Source: Cyanophora paradoxa
Taxonomy: Eukaryota > Glaucocystophyceae > Cyanophorales > Cyanophoraceae
Reading direction: 5' to 3'
Assembly (NCBI GenBank): GCA_004431415.1
Contig: QPMI01000099.1
Location: 1 to 64,000 of the forward strand
Length of the DNA: 64,000 bases
Shown here piece after piece: positions 24,705-36,238 of this stretch. Numbering within the stretch: the first letter of the stretch is position 1; each line of letters starts with the position of its first letter. The notes below the pieces were generated by a model that was not told the DNA's origin, ran no database searches, and saw only the letters and a list, made by a program, of their open reading frames with translations. The translations under genes and the position numbers were made by a program.

Positions 24705-26372
24705 TCAGATGGTGAGGGAGTCGTCGAGGCGGGCGAGGCCGAGGGCGCGGTTCGCGGCGTCGAGGGGGGCCCCGGCCGCCACCCCAAAATCCACCCCCCC
24801 GCCCCCCGCCGAGCACCTGCGGGGGGGGCGCAGGCGAGTCAGACGGGTCAGATGAGTCGCGCCCGGAACAGCGTGATGCTATGATCTCGGCTTGTTGGAT
24901 CTCTTCTACGCCTTCGAAGCGAATCAAAGGCCGCGCACCACGCGTCAGCCAAAGCGGCGTCGAAGGCGGCGGCGGGCGGCGGGGGCGCCTTGCCCCCCGC
25001 GGCGCCCTTGCCCCCCGCGCCCTCCTCGTCGCGGGCGAGGGGCGCGGGGACGAAGAGGGAGCGGTCCGAGTGGCCGTGCTCCGAGGGCGAGAGGCCCCGC
25101 AGGCCCCGCATGCACAGCACCTGCGGGGGGCGAGGCGGGCGGTCAGATCCAGAGAGGAGGCTAGAGCTGGAGGGGAGGGGAGGGGGAGGGGCGGGGGAGA
25201 GGCCGGGCCAGAGCTAGCACCCCGAGGCCTAGACTAGGGCGCGGGATGGAGAGCAGTCAGAGAGGCGGGGAGGAAAAGGCAGGCGGCGCCGTCATGGGCA
25301 CTAGAGCCCGGGCCCGAGCTAGATGAGAGGAGGCGAGGAGGCCGGGCGCTCAAGGCTCGGCGAAACGCGAAGGCTCGACTACCAGGGTACTTGTTAGCCC
25401 CTTCTCAGCTCGCTTCGTTCGCACCTGTGACACGTTCGGCCGCCGCTTCGGCTCCGGCTCCAGGCACGCCCGCACGACTGCGCAGGGGGGTACGTGAGCT
25501 CGGGGGGGGGGGTACCGGGGGGAAGGAGGCAGGGGTACGCACTCGCGCGGGCGTCCGGGCTGACGCCCTGCGGCCAGGCGCCGACGTCGCCCTTGGACAG
25601 CCGAACCTGCGGGGCGCGTCGGGGGGACGAGGGTTACACGGTGGCGGGTGGGGCGGGGGGGGGGGGGGGGTACGGCCGCACGAGGTTCAGGGTACCGTCC
25701 GCGTCGATGAACGGGTGCCTCCCCGTGAGGAGCCTGCGGGGGTACGGCGCGGTGGTCGGGACGGGAGGGGGCGGAGGGCGGGCGGGGCGGGGGTTACGCC
25801 GCTGCGCACATGTACAGGATGAGCCCGCAGGCCCAGACGTCGGCCCCGGGGCCGTATGCGTGCCCGATCATCAGCTCGGGCGAGAAGAACGCCGGCTGGT
25901 CGGGTACGTGAATAGAGGATCGGGGGGTACGGGAGGGGAAGGGGAGGGGGTTACCGCGATGGAGGATCCGGCGCCTGTGCAGGTGCTCCACGGACACGCA
26001 GATCTGGGAAGGCGGGGGTATCGGAAAGGGGGAGCGCGGGGGGTAGAGTGACGTGTGTGTGTGTGGGGGGGGGGGGACCTGGCTCATGTACCCCAGGGCC
26101 GTCGCCTCGGGTACGGGCCCCTTGTCAACCAGCGACTGCAGGTCCCCCCCGCTGCACCGGGTAGTCAGGGGAAGGGGGGGAGGAAGCCCGAAGGGGGTAC
26201 GCGCCTGCAGAGCTCCATGAGAATCGAGTACGTGCTCCCGTTCCGCTCCACTGCGGCGAAAGGCGGTCGGGAGCCGTTCCTTCGAGACGAGGGGGGTACG
26301 CGAGCGAGCAGGGGGGTACCGTGGTAGACGCCGCCGACGCCCTTGTGGCTGACGCTGCCCAGGATCGCGCAT
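24705..26372 (-). pseudogene. NEK-like kinase fragment, copy 1 (no N-lobe start, no HRD/DFG exon)
   Basis: Corresponds to exons from the alpha-C region (CAILGSVSHKGVGGVYH, 26372 downward) to the stop at 24705-24707 of the intact kinase at 36610-40532. The glycine loop, the VAIK lysine exon and all upstream exons are absent. The 122-nt exon encoding the catalytic-loop end and DFG (DLKPANIF, GDFGLSK) is also deleted: the HR exon (ending near 25955) is followed directly by the PAFFSPELM exon near 25900. It cannot encode an active kinase. An open frame extends upstream to 26878. Confidence 0.85.
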
Positions 26373-26878
26373 CTGCCCAGCCCGGCGATCAGAACAGAAC
26401 AGATCAAAGACGCCGGCGAGCGGGACGCCGGGCGGGAGCTCGAGGCTGTGGGCTCTAAGCTGTCAGCGGTTAGAAGCTGCAAGCTCTGCGAGCAGTCAGA
26501 ACAGAATAAGCCGAGGAGCCAACGGGCAGGCTTATGTTCAAGAGTCTCCAAGCTCCGGTCGACTGGCTGACGCAACGAGCCAGCTTGGCCAAGGCCGACG
26601 AGCAAGGCCGAGATCACGATTAGCGCCAACACCCACCACGGCCGCCGCTCAACCGCTGCAATCGCCCGCGACCGCAATGGCACGACCGCGGCCTGCAGCG
26701 CAGGCGCGCCAGCTGCGCCGCTCATCGAGCGGGGCGGAGGACTGCAGTAGCGGACGGAGAACTGCAGTATGCGCGCGCGAACTGCCATTTCCAGCCAGCA
26801 TTTGCGGCCTAGAGGCGAGTGGCGATTTGACAGCGTACCCGGTGAGCGAAGCAGCCCTTCGCAGGGCAAGATTGCCAA
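26165..26878 (-). other. Open frame joining a new TM segment to kinase fragment 1
   Basis: 237 codons, no intron. It reads from ATG at 26878 through a basic region and a helix (RRPWWVLALIVISALLVGLG) into the kinase frame (GRCAILGSVSHKG). The helix resembles the first transmembrane segment of RND/Patched-type transporters, but 20 residues are weak evidence. The same frame exists in copy 2 (32075-32827). Its start is 57 bp from the plus-strand WD40/RING start, implying a shared upstream region if expressed. Confidence 0.3.
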
Positions 26879-26935
26879 GCGAACGTGCCGCGAGCGCCGC
26901 TGCCCGAGTCGAAGCTTCAGCGATTGCCCGCGTCG

Positions 26936-29900
26936 ATGGCAGCCGCTTCAGCACCCTGTGCCCGAGCCTTCGCGGACCACGAGAGCGTTCTTTTGAGGAC
27001 CGACGCCGGCCGCGGAGCAGAGGCGCTCCAAAAAAGCCTGTACGATTCGCAAAATGCTCTCGTGTTCGTCAAGGCCGCCCCCGCTTCCCCCAGCGCATCT
27101 ATTGATCACGATCAATTTAATACGATCCGCACGCGCGCTCCGCAGGACGAAACGATCGTCATCTGCGGCGGAGAGGACTGCTTCCTTTACGTTTACGAAA
27201 GGCAAACCCGCCACGGCGCCAACGTGTACGACCTGCTGTGGAGGGACGAGTACCACGCCAAGGAAGACGCGGACAACTCAGATACGCGACTTTTCGGCTC
27301 CAGCCTCTACTGTGCTGCGATGACCAGGGTCCGTTGAGCGAACGCTGACACGAGACGGCCGACGCTGACACGCGGCCACGCGTACGCGTACGGCTGCGCG
27401 CTGTGCACGCAGGACACAATGCGCCGCCACAAGATGCAGAACGGCCAGGCTGGCTTTCTTGTCGTCACAGGGGGCGGCGATGCGATGGTCGCCATCTGGC
27501 TCGTCGTGCCGGGCCGGACAGAAGGCGTGCGGCTTCAGACATACTGCCACGGCAAGTCCGTGCACGGCGTCGACATCACCCTTGTGAGCGTCTTAATGGA
27601 AGCTTTTTCCACCTTTCGCTCATGCCGCGCCCAGGACGGACGGACGATCGCTTCGGGCAGCGATGACGGGACGATCCGCATCTACCTCCTTGGCCAGGAC
27701 AGGGAGTATCAGCCGCACATCTGCCTTGGCGAGCGTCCGCCGCAGCCTGACGTTCTCTGGAAGTCGGCTTCGACCGATATCGATAAATTCCCGTTCAAGC
27801 CTGGGCACAACATCGGGTCCGTCAAGGCAACCGCGCTGTCTTCGGTGCGCATTCGAGATCGAGTTTTGCATTGCCAGTGCTAGCTATAGTGCACGTGGCC
27901 GCGACGCCGCGACAAATCTCAGCTTACATACGCCGTCTGCAGCGCGGCTCGGTTCTGGTGTCTTCCCACTACTCGGAGAGCAAGCCGGGGAGCTTCACCT
28001 TCACGAGCTGCGTGCGCCTCTGGCGTCTACATCAGGGCAGCGCGTTCAAGATCTGTGAGATCTCCGACCGAGACCCACTTCAAACAAGTGGGGACCCCTA
28101 CAATTGGGGCGACGTCCTCCCTGTCGCGATAGCAGAGGTGCCCATTTGCTCTTAACAATATCTAATTATCCTCGTATCCTCTTAATCTATCGATGCAGTT
28201 GGGGGGGGAGCCCCAATACTTCGCGTTCGGCGACTCCAGCGGAGTCGTTCGCATCTACCGCATTCCGAATGTTCAGCTCGTCGGTCCCGTCCATTTGCAG
28301 CCAGTAGCGACGTATAATATTAATTGCAACGACGAAGTCCCAACGCATTCGACCCGCCACGACGTGCACAGCTCCACAAGCCCTTCCCCATCCACTCGCT
28401 CGCTTTCTTCAATGTGCGAGCGTGCTTTTCCGGGATATCGATATCGATCCGCTTATGTCGATCATGGCTTATTTTCCCACAGGGAAGTCTAGACTTCATG
28501 GCCGGCAGCGACGTAGCAACGTTGGAGGATTTGGACGAGAGCGGAATCGACGGGAAGAAAGGAAGACGTCGCTACGACGAGCAGCTCAACGTCGGTCTCA
28601 ACGGCTTCTTCGACGTCTGCAGCTTGCGGCTGCAGGGCGACGCACAACCCCAGCTGCGACGGGAGGCTCGGATTCTCTTCAAGTTCGCCAGTGGAGTCTA
28701 CTGCCTCGACCCCTCCTCCGTGCGGCCTTGTGCATCTCTGCTATCTATCTGCCTTGCTCTCTAAGCATCCTCCAGGACAACAGGAAGATCTTCGGGGGCT
28801 GCGAGGACTGCACCGTCCGCATCGTCTCCCCCAAATTAAAATCAGGGGTTCGTGTTCTTCTTCTGATTTTTTCACTGCATTTGTGATCACGAGTTTTCTG
28901 ATGCATATGGATTGGATCACAGAGCTCGAGCTCGTCTTCAAGCTCTCAGCCTCCTGTACCTCAGCAGAAGCACGATGGCGCCAAGCCTCAAGCTAGTCCA
29001 TCCTCCCAACGAGGCGGCCCGTCGGCGTCCCGGAAGCGGGCCGCCGCGGACGACGGCCTAAGCGATGAAGACCGCGAGGAGGAATCGGAGGAGCTTCGGA
29101 CCCAGCGCCGCCGGAAAGCGCCTGCAGCTGAACATGTGCCTCGGGGGCCGCGACAGCCTTCGGCCGCTGCCTCTCCTCCGGCGATTGCGCCCCCTCTGCC
29201 AGCTGCGGCGGGCCCCGCAGCAGCGGCCGAGCCAGTGGCGCCAGCGGAGGCCGCCGGTGCAGAATCGGCCATGGGCGACGGGCAGCTGCAGCAGGTGGCG
29301 GCCGCAGGCGAGGCAGCAGCGGACCCCGAGCCCACGGTGGATGGAGCCGTGCAAGCGCTGCAGCGCGCCTTGACGCACCAGCTCGAGCGGCGACTGCGCG
29401 AGGAGCAGCAGCGCCAGCTCGAGGAGCAGGAGCGGCGACTGCGCGAGCAGCACAAGCGCCAGCTCGAGGAGCAGCAACGGCGGCTGCGCGAGGAGCACGG
29501 GCGGGAGGCGGAGGCGGCACTCGCAGAGGCGGCTTCGGTGCAGGCTCGGCTCACGGCGGCCGAGGCGGCGGCGGAGGAGCGGGCGGCGGCGGCGGGGGCA
29601 GCCGAGGCGCGGGCCGCCCAGCTTCATACCGCCCTCGACGAGGTGCATCCCCGGACCCGTCGCTTCTTTCCGCACCCGTTTTGAGCCTCACCGTCTTTGC
29701 GACTGCAGGTGCGCCCGGAGGCTGCTCTGGTGGAGCCCCTGCGGGGGGGGCTCGAGGTGGCGGCGCTGCGGGCGCGGGTGGCGGAGCTGGAGGGGCGACT
29801 GGCGGGGAGCGTGCCAGTGGCGCCGGCGGACCTCGCGGGGCTCACAGTGGAGCAGCTTCTCGACGTGCAGCGGCGGCTCGCCCAGGGCTCGGCCGCCCTC

Positions 29901-30167
29901 TCGAGCGCCCTCAACGCTGCGCTGCAGCGGCGGGGGTCCGGCCACCTGGACACGCAGTGCATGAAATGCACGGAGCGCCCGCGGTCAGTCCTGCTGCAGC
30001 CCTGCCGCCACATCGTACTCTGCGAGGGCTGCTACGACGCGGTGCTCGCGGCGGCCCACCCCCAGCCGCAGCAGGCGGGCCCCTCCGAGCCGCGTCCCGC
30101 CCTTTGCCCCAAATGCCGCCTGCCTTTCGACGAGGGCGCCACCGTCCGCGGGGTGTTCCTCCCCTAG
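26936..30167 (+). CDS. WD40/coiled-coil/RING protein, copy 1 (one frameshift)
   Basis: Exons 26936-27073, 27146-27328, 27413-27583, 27635-27844, 27943-28137, 28199-28413, 28483-28719, 28776-28847, 28950-29642 and 29709-30167 (TAG), about 857 residues. The N-terminal half carries WD40-type strands (GGGDAMVAIWLV, IASGSDDGTIRIYLL, FGDSSGVVRIYRIP, GGCEDCTVRIVSP). Then come a basic-acidic linker (SRKRAAADDGLSDEDREEE), an Ala/Pro-rich stretch, a long Glu/Arg/Gln coiled coil (LEEQERRLREQHKRQLEEQ) and a C-terminal C3HC4 RING (CMKCTERPR, QPCRHIVLCEGC, CPKC). The RING suggests a ubiquitin E3 ligase. Exon 28199-28413 has CCC at 28339-28341 where copy 2 has CCCC, shifting frame. The first intron (27074-27145) would be GC-AG; 26885 is an alternative start. 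Confidence 0.85.
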
Positions 30168-30655
30168 ACGTCGACAGTATATATAGCTAGCTATAGCTGC
30201 TTCACTCTAGGCTTGTGTACATGTAATTTTAATTTTGATTCATGTACCATGTTCGATTCATGATCATAAATCATCACCGGTACCTTAAGTGTACACTAAG
30301 ACGACGCCTACAAGAAATACGAACGCCGTGAGGCGCGCTGTAACCTGAAATAATACCAACCGTTGAACAAGCAGATAAGCAGGGGGCGGCGCCCAGGAAA
30401 AGCGGGAGACGCCCTAAGATGCGGCCGAAACAACGAGAAGCACTACGGAAAGGAAACACGAAATGTATACGGGTCTTTGAGGTACAATCGCAAACTAAAG
30501 ATATACAGGCGCCCGCCCGGGGTCGGGACGCGCTAGAGGGGGCCCGGCCCTCTCTCACACTCAAGAAGCGGGCCTCTACGGGGCGAGGCACCCGAGGAAG
30601 CCGAAGCACCCGAGGAGGCCGCCGCCCAGGCCGCCCAGGCCGCTCAGGTGAGGGC

Positions 30656-32321
30656 TCAGATGGTGAGGGAGTCGTCGAGGCGGGCGAGGCCGAGGGCGCG
30701 GTTCGCGGCGTCGAGGGGGGCCCCGGCCGCCACCCCAAAATCCACCCCCCCGCCCCCCGCCGAGCACCTGCGGGGGGGGCGCAGGCGAGTCAGACGGGTC
30801 AGATGAGTCGCGCCCGGAACAGCGTGATGCTATGATCTCGGCTTGTTGGATCTCTTCTACGCCTTCGAAGCGAATCAAAGGCCGCGCACCACGCGTCAGC
30901 CAAAGCGGCGTCGAAGGCGGCGGCGGGCGGCGGGGGCGCCTTGCCCCCCGCGGCGCCCTTGCCCCCCGCGCCCTCCTCGTCGCGGGCGAGGGGCGCGGGG
31001 ACGAAGAGGGAGCGGTCCGAGTGGCCGTGCTCCGAGGGCGAGAGGCCCCGCAGGCCCCGCATGCACAGCACCTGCGGGGGGCGAGGCGGGCGGTCAGATC
31101 CAGAGAGGAGGCTAGAGCTGGAGGGGAGGGGAGGGGGAGGGGCGGGGGAGAGGCCGGGCCAGAGCTAGCACCCCGAGGCCTAGACTAGGGCGCGGGATGG
31201 AGAGCAGTCAGAGAGGCGGGGAGGAAAAGGCAGGCGGCGCCGTCATGGGCACTAGAGCCCGGGCCCGAGCTAGATGAGAGGAGGCGAGGAGGCCGGGCGC
31301 TCAAGGCTCGGCGAAACGCGAAGGCTCGACTACCAGGGTACTTGTTAGCCCCTTCTCAGCTCGCTTCGTTCGCACCTGTGACACGTTCGGCCGCCGCTTC
31401 GGCTCCGGCTCCAGGCACGCCCGCACGACTGCGCAGGGGGGTACGTGAGCTCGGGGGGGGGGGTACCGGGGGGAAGGAGGCAGGGGTACGCACTCGCGCG
31501 GGCGTCCGGGCTGACGCCCTGCGGCCAGGCGCCGACGTCGCCCTTGGACAGCCGAACCTGCGGGGCGCGTCGGGGGACGAGGGTTACACGGTGGCGGGTG
31601 GGGCGGGGGGGGGGGGGGGGTACGGCCGCACGAGGTTCAGGGTACCGTCCGCGTCGATGAACGGGTGCCTCCCCGTGAGGAGCCTGCGGGGGTACGGCGC
31701 GGTGGTCGGGACGGGGGGGGGCGGAGGGCGGGCGGGGCGGGGGTTACGCCGCTGCGCACATGTACAGGATGAGCCCGCAGGCCCAGACGTCGGCCCCGGG
31801 GCCGTATGCGTGCCCGATCATCAGCTCGGGCGAGAAGAACGCCGGCTGGTCGGGTACGTGAATAGAGGATCGGGGGGTACGGGAGGGGAAGGGGAGGGGG
31901 TTACCGCGATGGAGGATCCGGCGCCTGTGCAGGTGCTCCACGGACACGCAGATCTGGGAAGGCGGGGGTATCGGAAAGGGGGAGCGCGGGGGGTAGAGTG
32001 ACGTGTGTGTGTGGGGGGGGGGGGGGACCTGGCTCATGTACCCCAGGGCCGTCGCCTCGGGTACGGGCCCCTTGTCAACCAGCGACTGCAGGTCCCCCCC
32101 GCTGCACCGGGTAGTCAGGGGAAGGGGGGGAGGAAGCCCGAAGGGGGTACGCGCCTGCAGAGCTCCATGAGAATCGAGTACGTGCTCCCGTTCCGCTCCA
32201 CTGCGGCGAAAGGCGGTCGGGAGCCGTTCCTTCGAGACGAGGGGGTACGCGAGCGAGCAGGGGGGTACCGTGGTAGACGCCGCCGACGCCCTTGTGGCTG
32301 ACGCTGCCCAGGATCGCGCAT
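30656..32321 (-). pseudogene. NEK-like kinase fragment, copy 2
   Basis: Nearly identical to fragment 1, with the same truncation upstream of the alpha-C exon and the same missing HRD/DFG exon, so the damage predates the 5,951-bp duplication. It differs by a few one-base indels, for example near 31571 and 32241. The open frame 32075-32827 joins it to the same TM-containing upstream segment. Confidence 0.85.
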
Positions 32322-32886
32322 CTGCCCAGCCCGGCGATCAGAACAGAACAGATCAAAGACGCCGGCGAGCGGGACGCCGGGCGGGAGCTCGAGGCTGTGG
32401 GCTCTAAGCTGTCAGCGGTTAGAAGCTGCAAGCTCTGCGAGCAGTCAGAACAGAATAAGCCGAGGAGCCAACGGGCAGGCTTATGTTCAAGAGTCTCCAA
32501 GCTCCGGTCGACTGGCTGACGCAACGAGCCAGCTTGGCCAAGGCCGACGAGCAAGGCCGAGATCACGATTAGCGCCAACACCCACCACGGCCGCCGCTCA
32601 ACCGCTGCAATCGCCCGCGACCGCAATGGCACGACCGCGGCCTGCAGCGCAGGCGCGCCAGCTGCGCCGCTCATCGAGCGGGGCGGAGGACTGCAGTAGC
32701 GGACGGAGAACTGCAGTATGCGCGCGCGAACTGCCATTTCCAGCCAGCATTTGCGGCCTAGAGGCGAGTGGCGATTTGACAGCGTACCCGGTGAGCGAAG
32801 CAGCCCTTCGCAGGGCAAGATTGCCAAGCGAACGTGCCGCGAGCGCCGCTGCCCGAGTCGAAGCTTCAGCGATTGCCCGCGTCGAT

Positions 32887-35800
32887 GGCAGCCGCTTCAG
32901 CACCCTGTGCCCGAGCCTTCGCGGACCACGAGAGCGTTCTTTTGAGGACCGACGCCGGCCGCGGGAGCAGAGGCGCTCCAAAAAAGCCTGTACGATTCGC
33001 AAAATGCTCTCGTGTTCGTCAAGGCCGCCCCCCGCTTCCCCCAGCGCATCTATTGATCACGATCAATTTAATACGATCCGCACGCGCGCTCCGCAGGACG
33101 AAACGATCGTCATCTGCGGCGGAGAGGACTGCTTCCTTTACGTTTACGAAAGGCAAACCCGCCACGGCGCCAACGTGTACGACCTGCTGTGGAGGGACGA
33201 GTACCACGCCAAGGAAGACGCGGACAACTCAGATACGCGACTTTTCGGCTCCAGCCTCTACTGTGCTGCGATGACCAGGGTCCGTTGAGCGAACGCTGAC
33301 ACGAGACGGCCGACGCTGACACGCGGCCACGCGTACGCGTACGGCTGCGCGCTGTGCACGCAGGACACAATGCGCCGCCACAAGATGCAGAACGGCCAGG
33401 CTGGCTTTCTTGTCGTCACAGGGGGCGGCGATGCGATGGTCGCCATCTGGCTCGTCGTGCCGGGCCGGACAGAAGGCGTGCGGCTTCAGACATACTGCCA
33501 CGGCAAGTCCGTGCACGGCGTCGACATCACCCTTGTGAGCGTCTTAATGGAAGCTTTTTCCACCTTTCGCTCATGCCGCGCCCAGGACGGACGGACGATC
33601 GCTTCGGGCAGCGATGACGGGACGATCCGCATCTACCTCCTTGGCCAGGACAGGGAGTATCAGCCGCACATCTGCCTTGGCGAGCGTCCGCCGCAGCCTG
33701 ACGTTCTCTGGAAGTCGGCTTCGACCGATATCGATAAATTCCCGTTCAAGCCTGGGCACAACATCGGGTCCGTCAAGGCAACCGCGCTGTCTTCGGTGCG
33801 CATTCGAGATCGAGTTTTGCATTGCCAGTGCTAGCTATAGTGCACGTGGCCGCGACGCCGCGACAAATCTCAGCTTACATACGCCGTCTGCAGCGCGGCT
33901 CGGTTCTGGTGTCTTCCCACTACTCGGAGAGCAAGCCGGGGAGCTTCACCTTCACGAGCTGCGTGCGCCTCTGGCGTCTACATCAGGGCAGCGCGTTCAA
34001 GATCTGTGAGATCTCCGACCGAGACCCACTTCAAACAAGTGGGGACCCCTACAATTGGGGCGACGTCCTCCCTGTCGCGATAGCAGAGGTGCCCATTTGC
34101 TCTTAACAATATCTAATTATCCTCGTATCCTCTTAATCTATCGATGCAGTTGGGGGGGGAGCCCCAATACTTCGCGTTCGGCGACTCCAGCGGAGTCGTT
34201 CGCATCTACCGCATTCCGAATGTTCAGCTCGTCGGTCCCGTCCATTTGCAGCCAGTAGCGACGTATAATATTAATTGCAACGACGAAGTCCCCAACGCAT
34301 TCGACCCGCCACGACGTGCACAGCTCCACAAGCCCTTCCCCATCCACTCGCTCGCTTTCTTCAATGTGCGAGCGTGCTTTTCCGGGATATCGATATCGAT
34401 CCGCTTATGTCGATCATGGCTTATTTTCCCACAGGGAAGTCTAGACTTCATGGCCGGCAGCGACGTAGCAACGTTGGAGGATTTGGACGAGAGCGGAATC
34501 GACGGGAAGAAAGGAAGACGTCGCTACGACGAGCAGCTCAACGTCGGTCTCAACGGCTTCTTCGACGTCTGCAGCTTGCGGCTGCAGGGCGACGCACAAC
34601 CCCAGCTGCGACGGGAGGCTCGGATTCTCTTCAAGTTCGCCAGTGGAGTCTACTGCCTCGACCCCTCCTCCGTGCGGCCTTGTGCATCTCTGCTATCTAT
34701 CTGCCTTGCTCTCTAAGCATCCTCCAGGACAACAGGAAGATCTTCGGGGGCTGCGAGGACTGCACCGTCCGCATCGTCTCCCCAAATTAAAATCAGGGGT
34801 TCGTGTTCTTCTTCTGATTTTTTCACTGCATTTGTGATCACGAGTTTTCTGATGCATATGGATTGGATCACAGAGCTCGAGCTCGTCTTCAAGCTCTCAG
34901 CCTCCTGTACCTCAGCAGAAGCACGATGGCGCCAAGCCTCAAGCTAGTCCATCCTCCCAACGAGGCGGCCCGTCGGCGTCCCGGAAGCGGGCCGCCGCGG
35001 ACGACGGCCTAAGCGATGAAGACCGCGAGGAGGAATCGGAGGAGCTTCGGACCCAGCGCCGCCGGAAAGCGCCTGCAGCTGAACATGTGCCTCGGGGGCC
35101 GCGACAGCCTTCGGCCGCTGCCTCTCCTCCGGCGATTGCGCCCCCTCTGCCAGCTGCGGCGGGCCCCGCAGCAGCGGCCGAGCCAGTGGCGCCAGCGGAG
35201 GCCGCCGGTGCAGAATCGGCCATTGGCGACGGGCAGCTGCAGCAGGTGGCGGCCGCAGGCGAGGCAGCAGCGGACCCCGAGCCCACGGTGGATGGAGCCG
35301 TGCAAGCGCTGCAGCGCGCCTTGACGCACCAGCTCGAGCGGCGACTGCGCGAGGAGCAGCAGCGCCAGCTCGAGGAGCAGGAGCGGCGACTGCGCGAGCA
35401 GCACAAGCGCCAGCTCGAGGAGCAGCAACGGCGGCTGCGCGAGGAGCACGGGCGGGAGGCGGAGGCGGCACTCGCAGAGGCGGCTTCGGTGCAGGCTCGG
35501 CTCACGGCGGCCGAGGCGGCGGCGGAGGAGCGGGCGGCGGCGGCGGGGGCAGCCGAGGCGCGGGCCGCCCAGCTTCATACCGCCCTCGACGAGGTGCATC
35601 CCCGGACCCGTCGCTTCTTTCCGCACCCGTTTTGAGCCTCACCGTCTTTGCGACTGCAGGTGCGCCCGGAGGCTGCTCTGGTGGAGCCCCTGCGGGGGGG
35701 GCTCGAGGTGGCGGCGCTGCGGGCGCGGGTGGCGGAGCTGGAGGGGCGACTGGCGGGGAGCGTGCCAGTGGCGCCGGCGGACCTCGCGGGGCTCACAGTG

Positions 35801-36118
35801 GAGCAGCTTCTCGACGTGCAGCGGCGGCTCGCCCAGGGCTCGGCCGCCCTCTCGAGCGCCCTCAACGCTGCGCTGCAGCGGCGGGGGTCCGGCCACCTGG
35901 ACACGCAGTGCATGAAATGCACGGAGCGCCCGCGGTCAGTCCTGCTGCAGCCCTGCCGCCACATCGTACTCTGCGAGGGCTGCTACGACGCGGTGCTCGC
36001 GGCGGCCCACCCCCAGCCGCAGCAGGCGGGCCCCTCCGAGCCGCGTCCCGCCCTTTGCCCCAAATGCCGCCTGCCTTTCGACGAGGGCGCCACCGTCCGC
36101 GGGGTGTTCCTCCCCTAG
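32887..36118 (+). CDS. WD40/coiled-coil/RING protein, copy 2 (frameshifted differently)
   Basis: Offset by 5,951 bp from copy 1 with the same exon plan. Exon 34150-34365 is intact here (216 nt, 72 codons), confirming that copy 1 lost a base. This copy has its own lesions: an extra G in the GGG near 32961-32966 and, in the exon near 34727-34798, a missing C that creates TAA at 34788-34790. An extra C near 33030 is harmless if it lies in the first intron. The RING exon is intact, ending at TAG 36116-36118. Either both copies are decaying or these are consensus errors in G/C runs. Confidence 0.8.
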
Positions 36119-36238
36119 ACGTCGACAGTATATATAGCTAGCTATAGCTGCTTCACTCTAGGCTTGTGTACATGTAATTTTAATTTTGATTCATGTACCA
36201 TGTTCGATTCATGATCATAAATCATCACCGGTACCTTA

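Larger units (their letters stand above)
24361..30287. repeat. Tandem duplication, copy 1
   Basis: Matches 30288-36238 with an internal offset of 5,951 bp. The first about 240 bp (24361-24600) are diverged with indels; from about 24601 the two are nearly identical apart from scattered substitutions and one-base homopolymer indels. Contains a kinase fragment and a WD40/RING gene. The stretch 24085-24704 otherwise holds no supported exon. Confidence 0.95.
30288..36238. repeat. Tandem duplication, copy 2
   Basis: Repeats copy 1. Its first about 290 bp (30288-30580) are nearly identical to the start of copy 3 at 36239, whereas the rest follows copy 1, so its ancestry is mosaic. Nothing coding is supported in 30168-30655. 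Confidence 0.95.
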
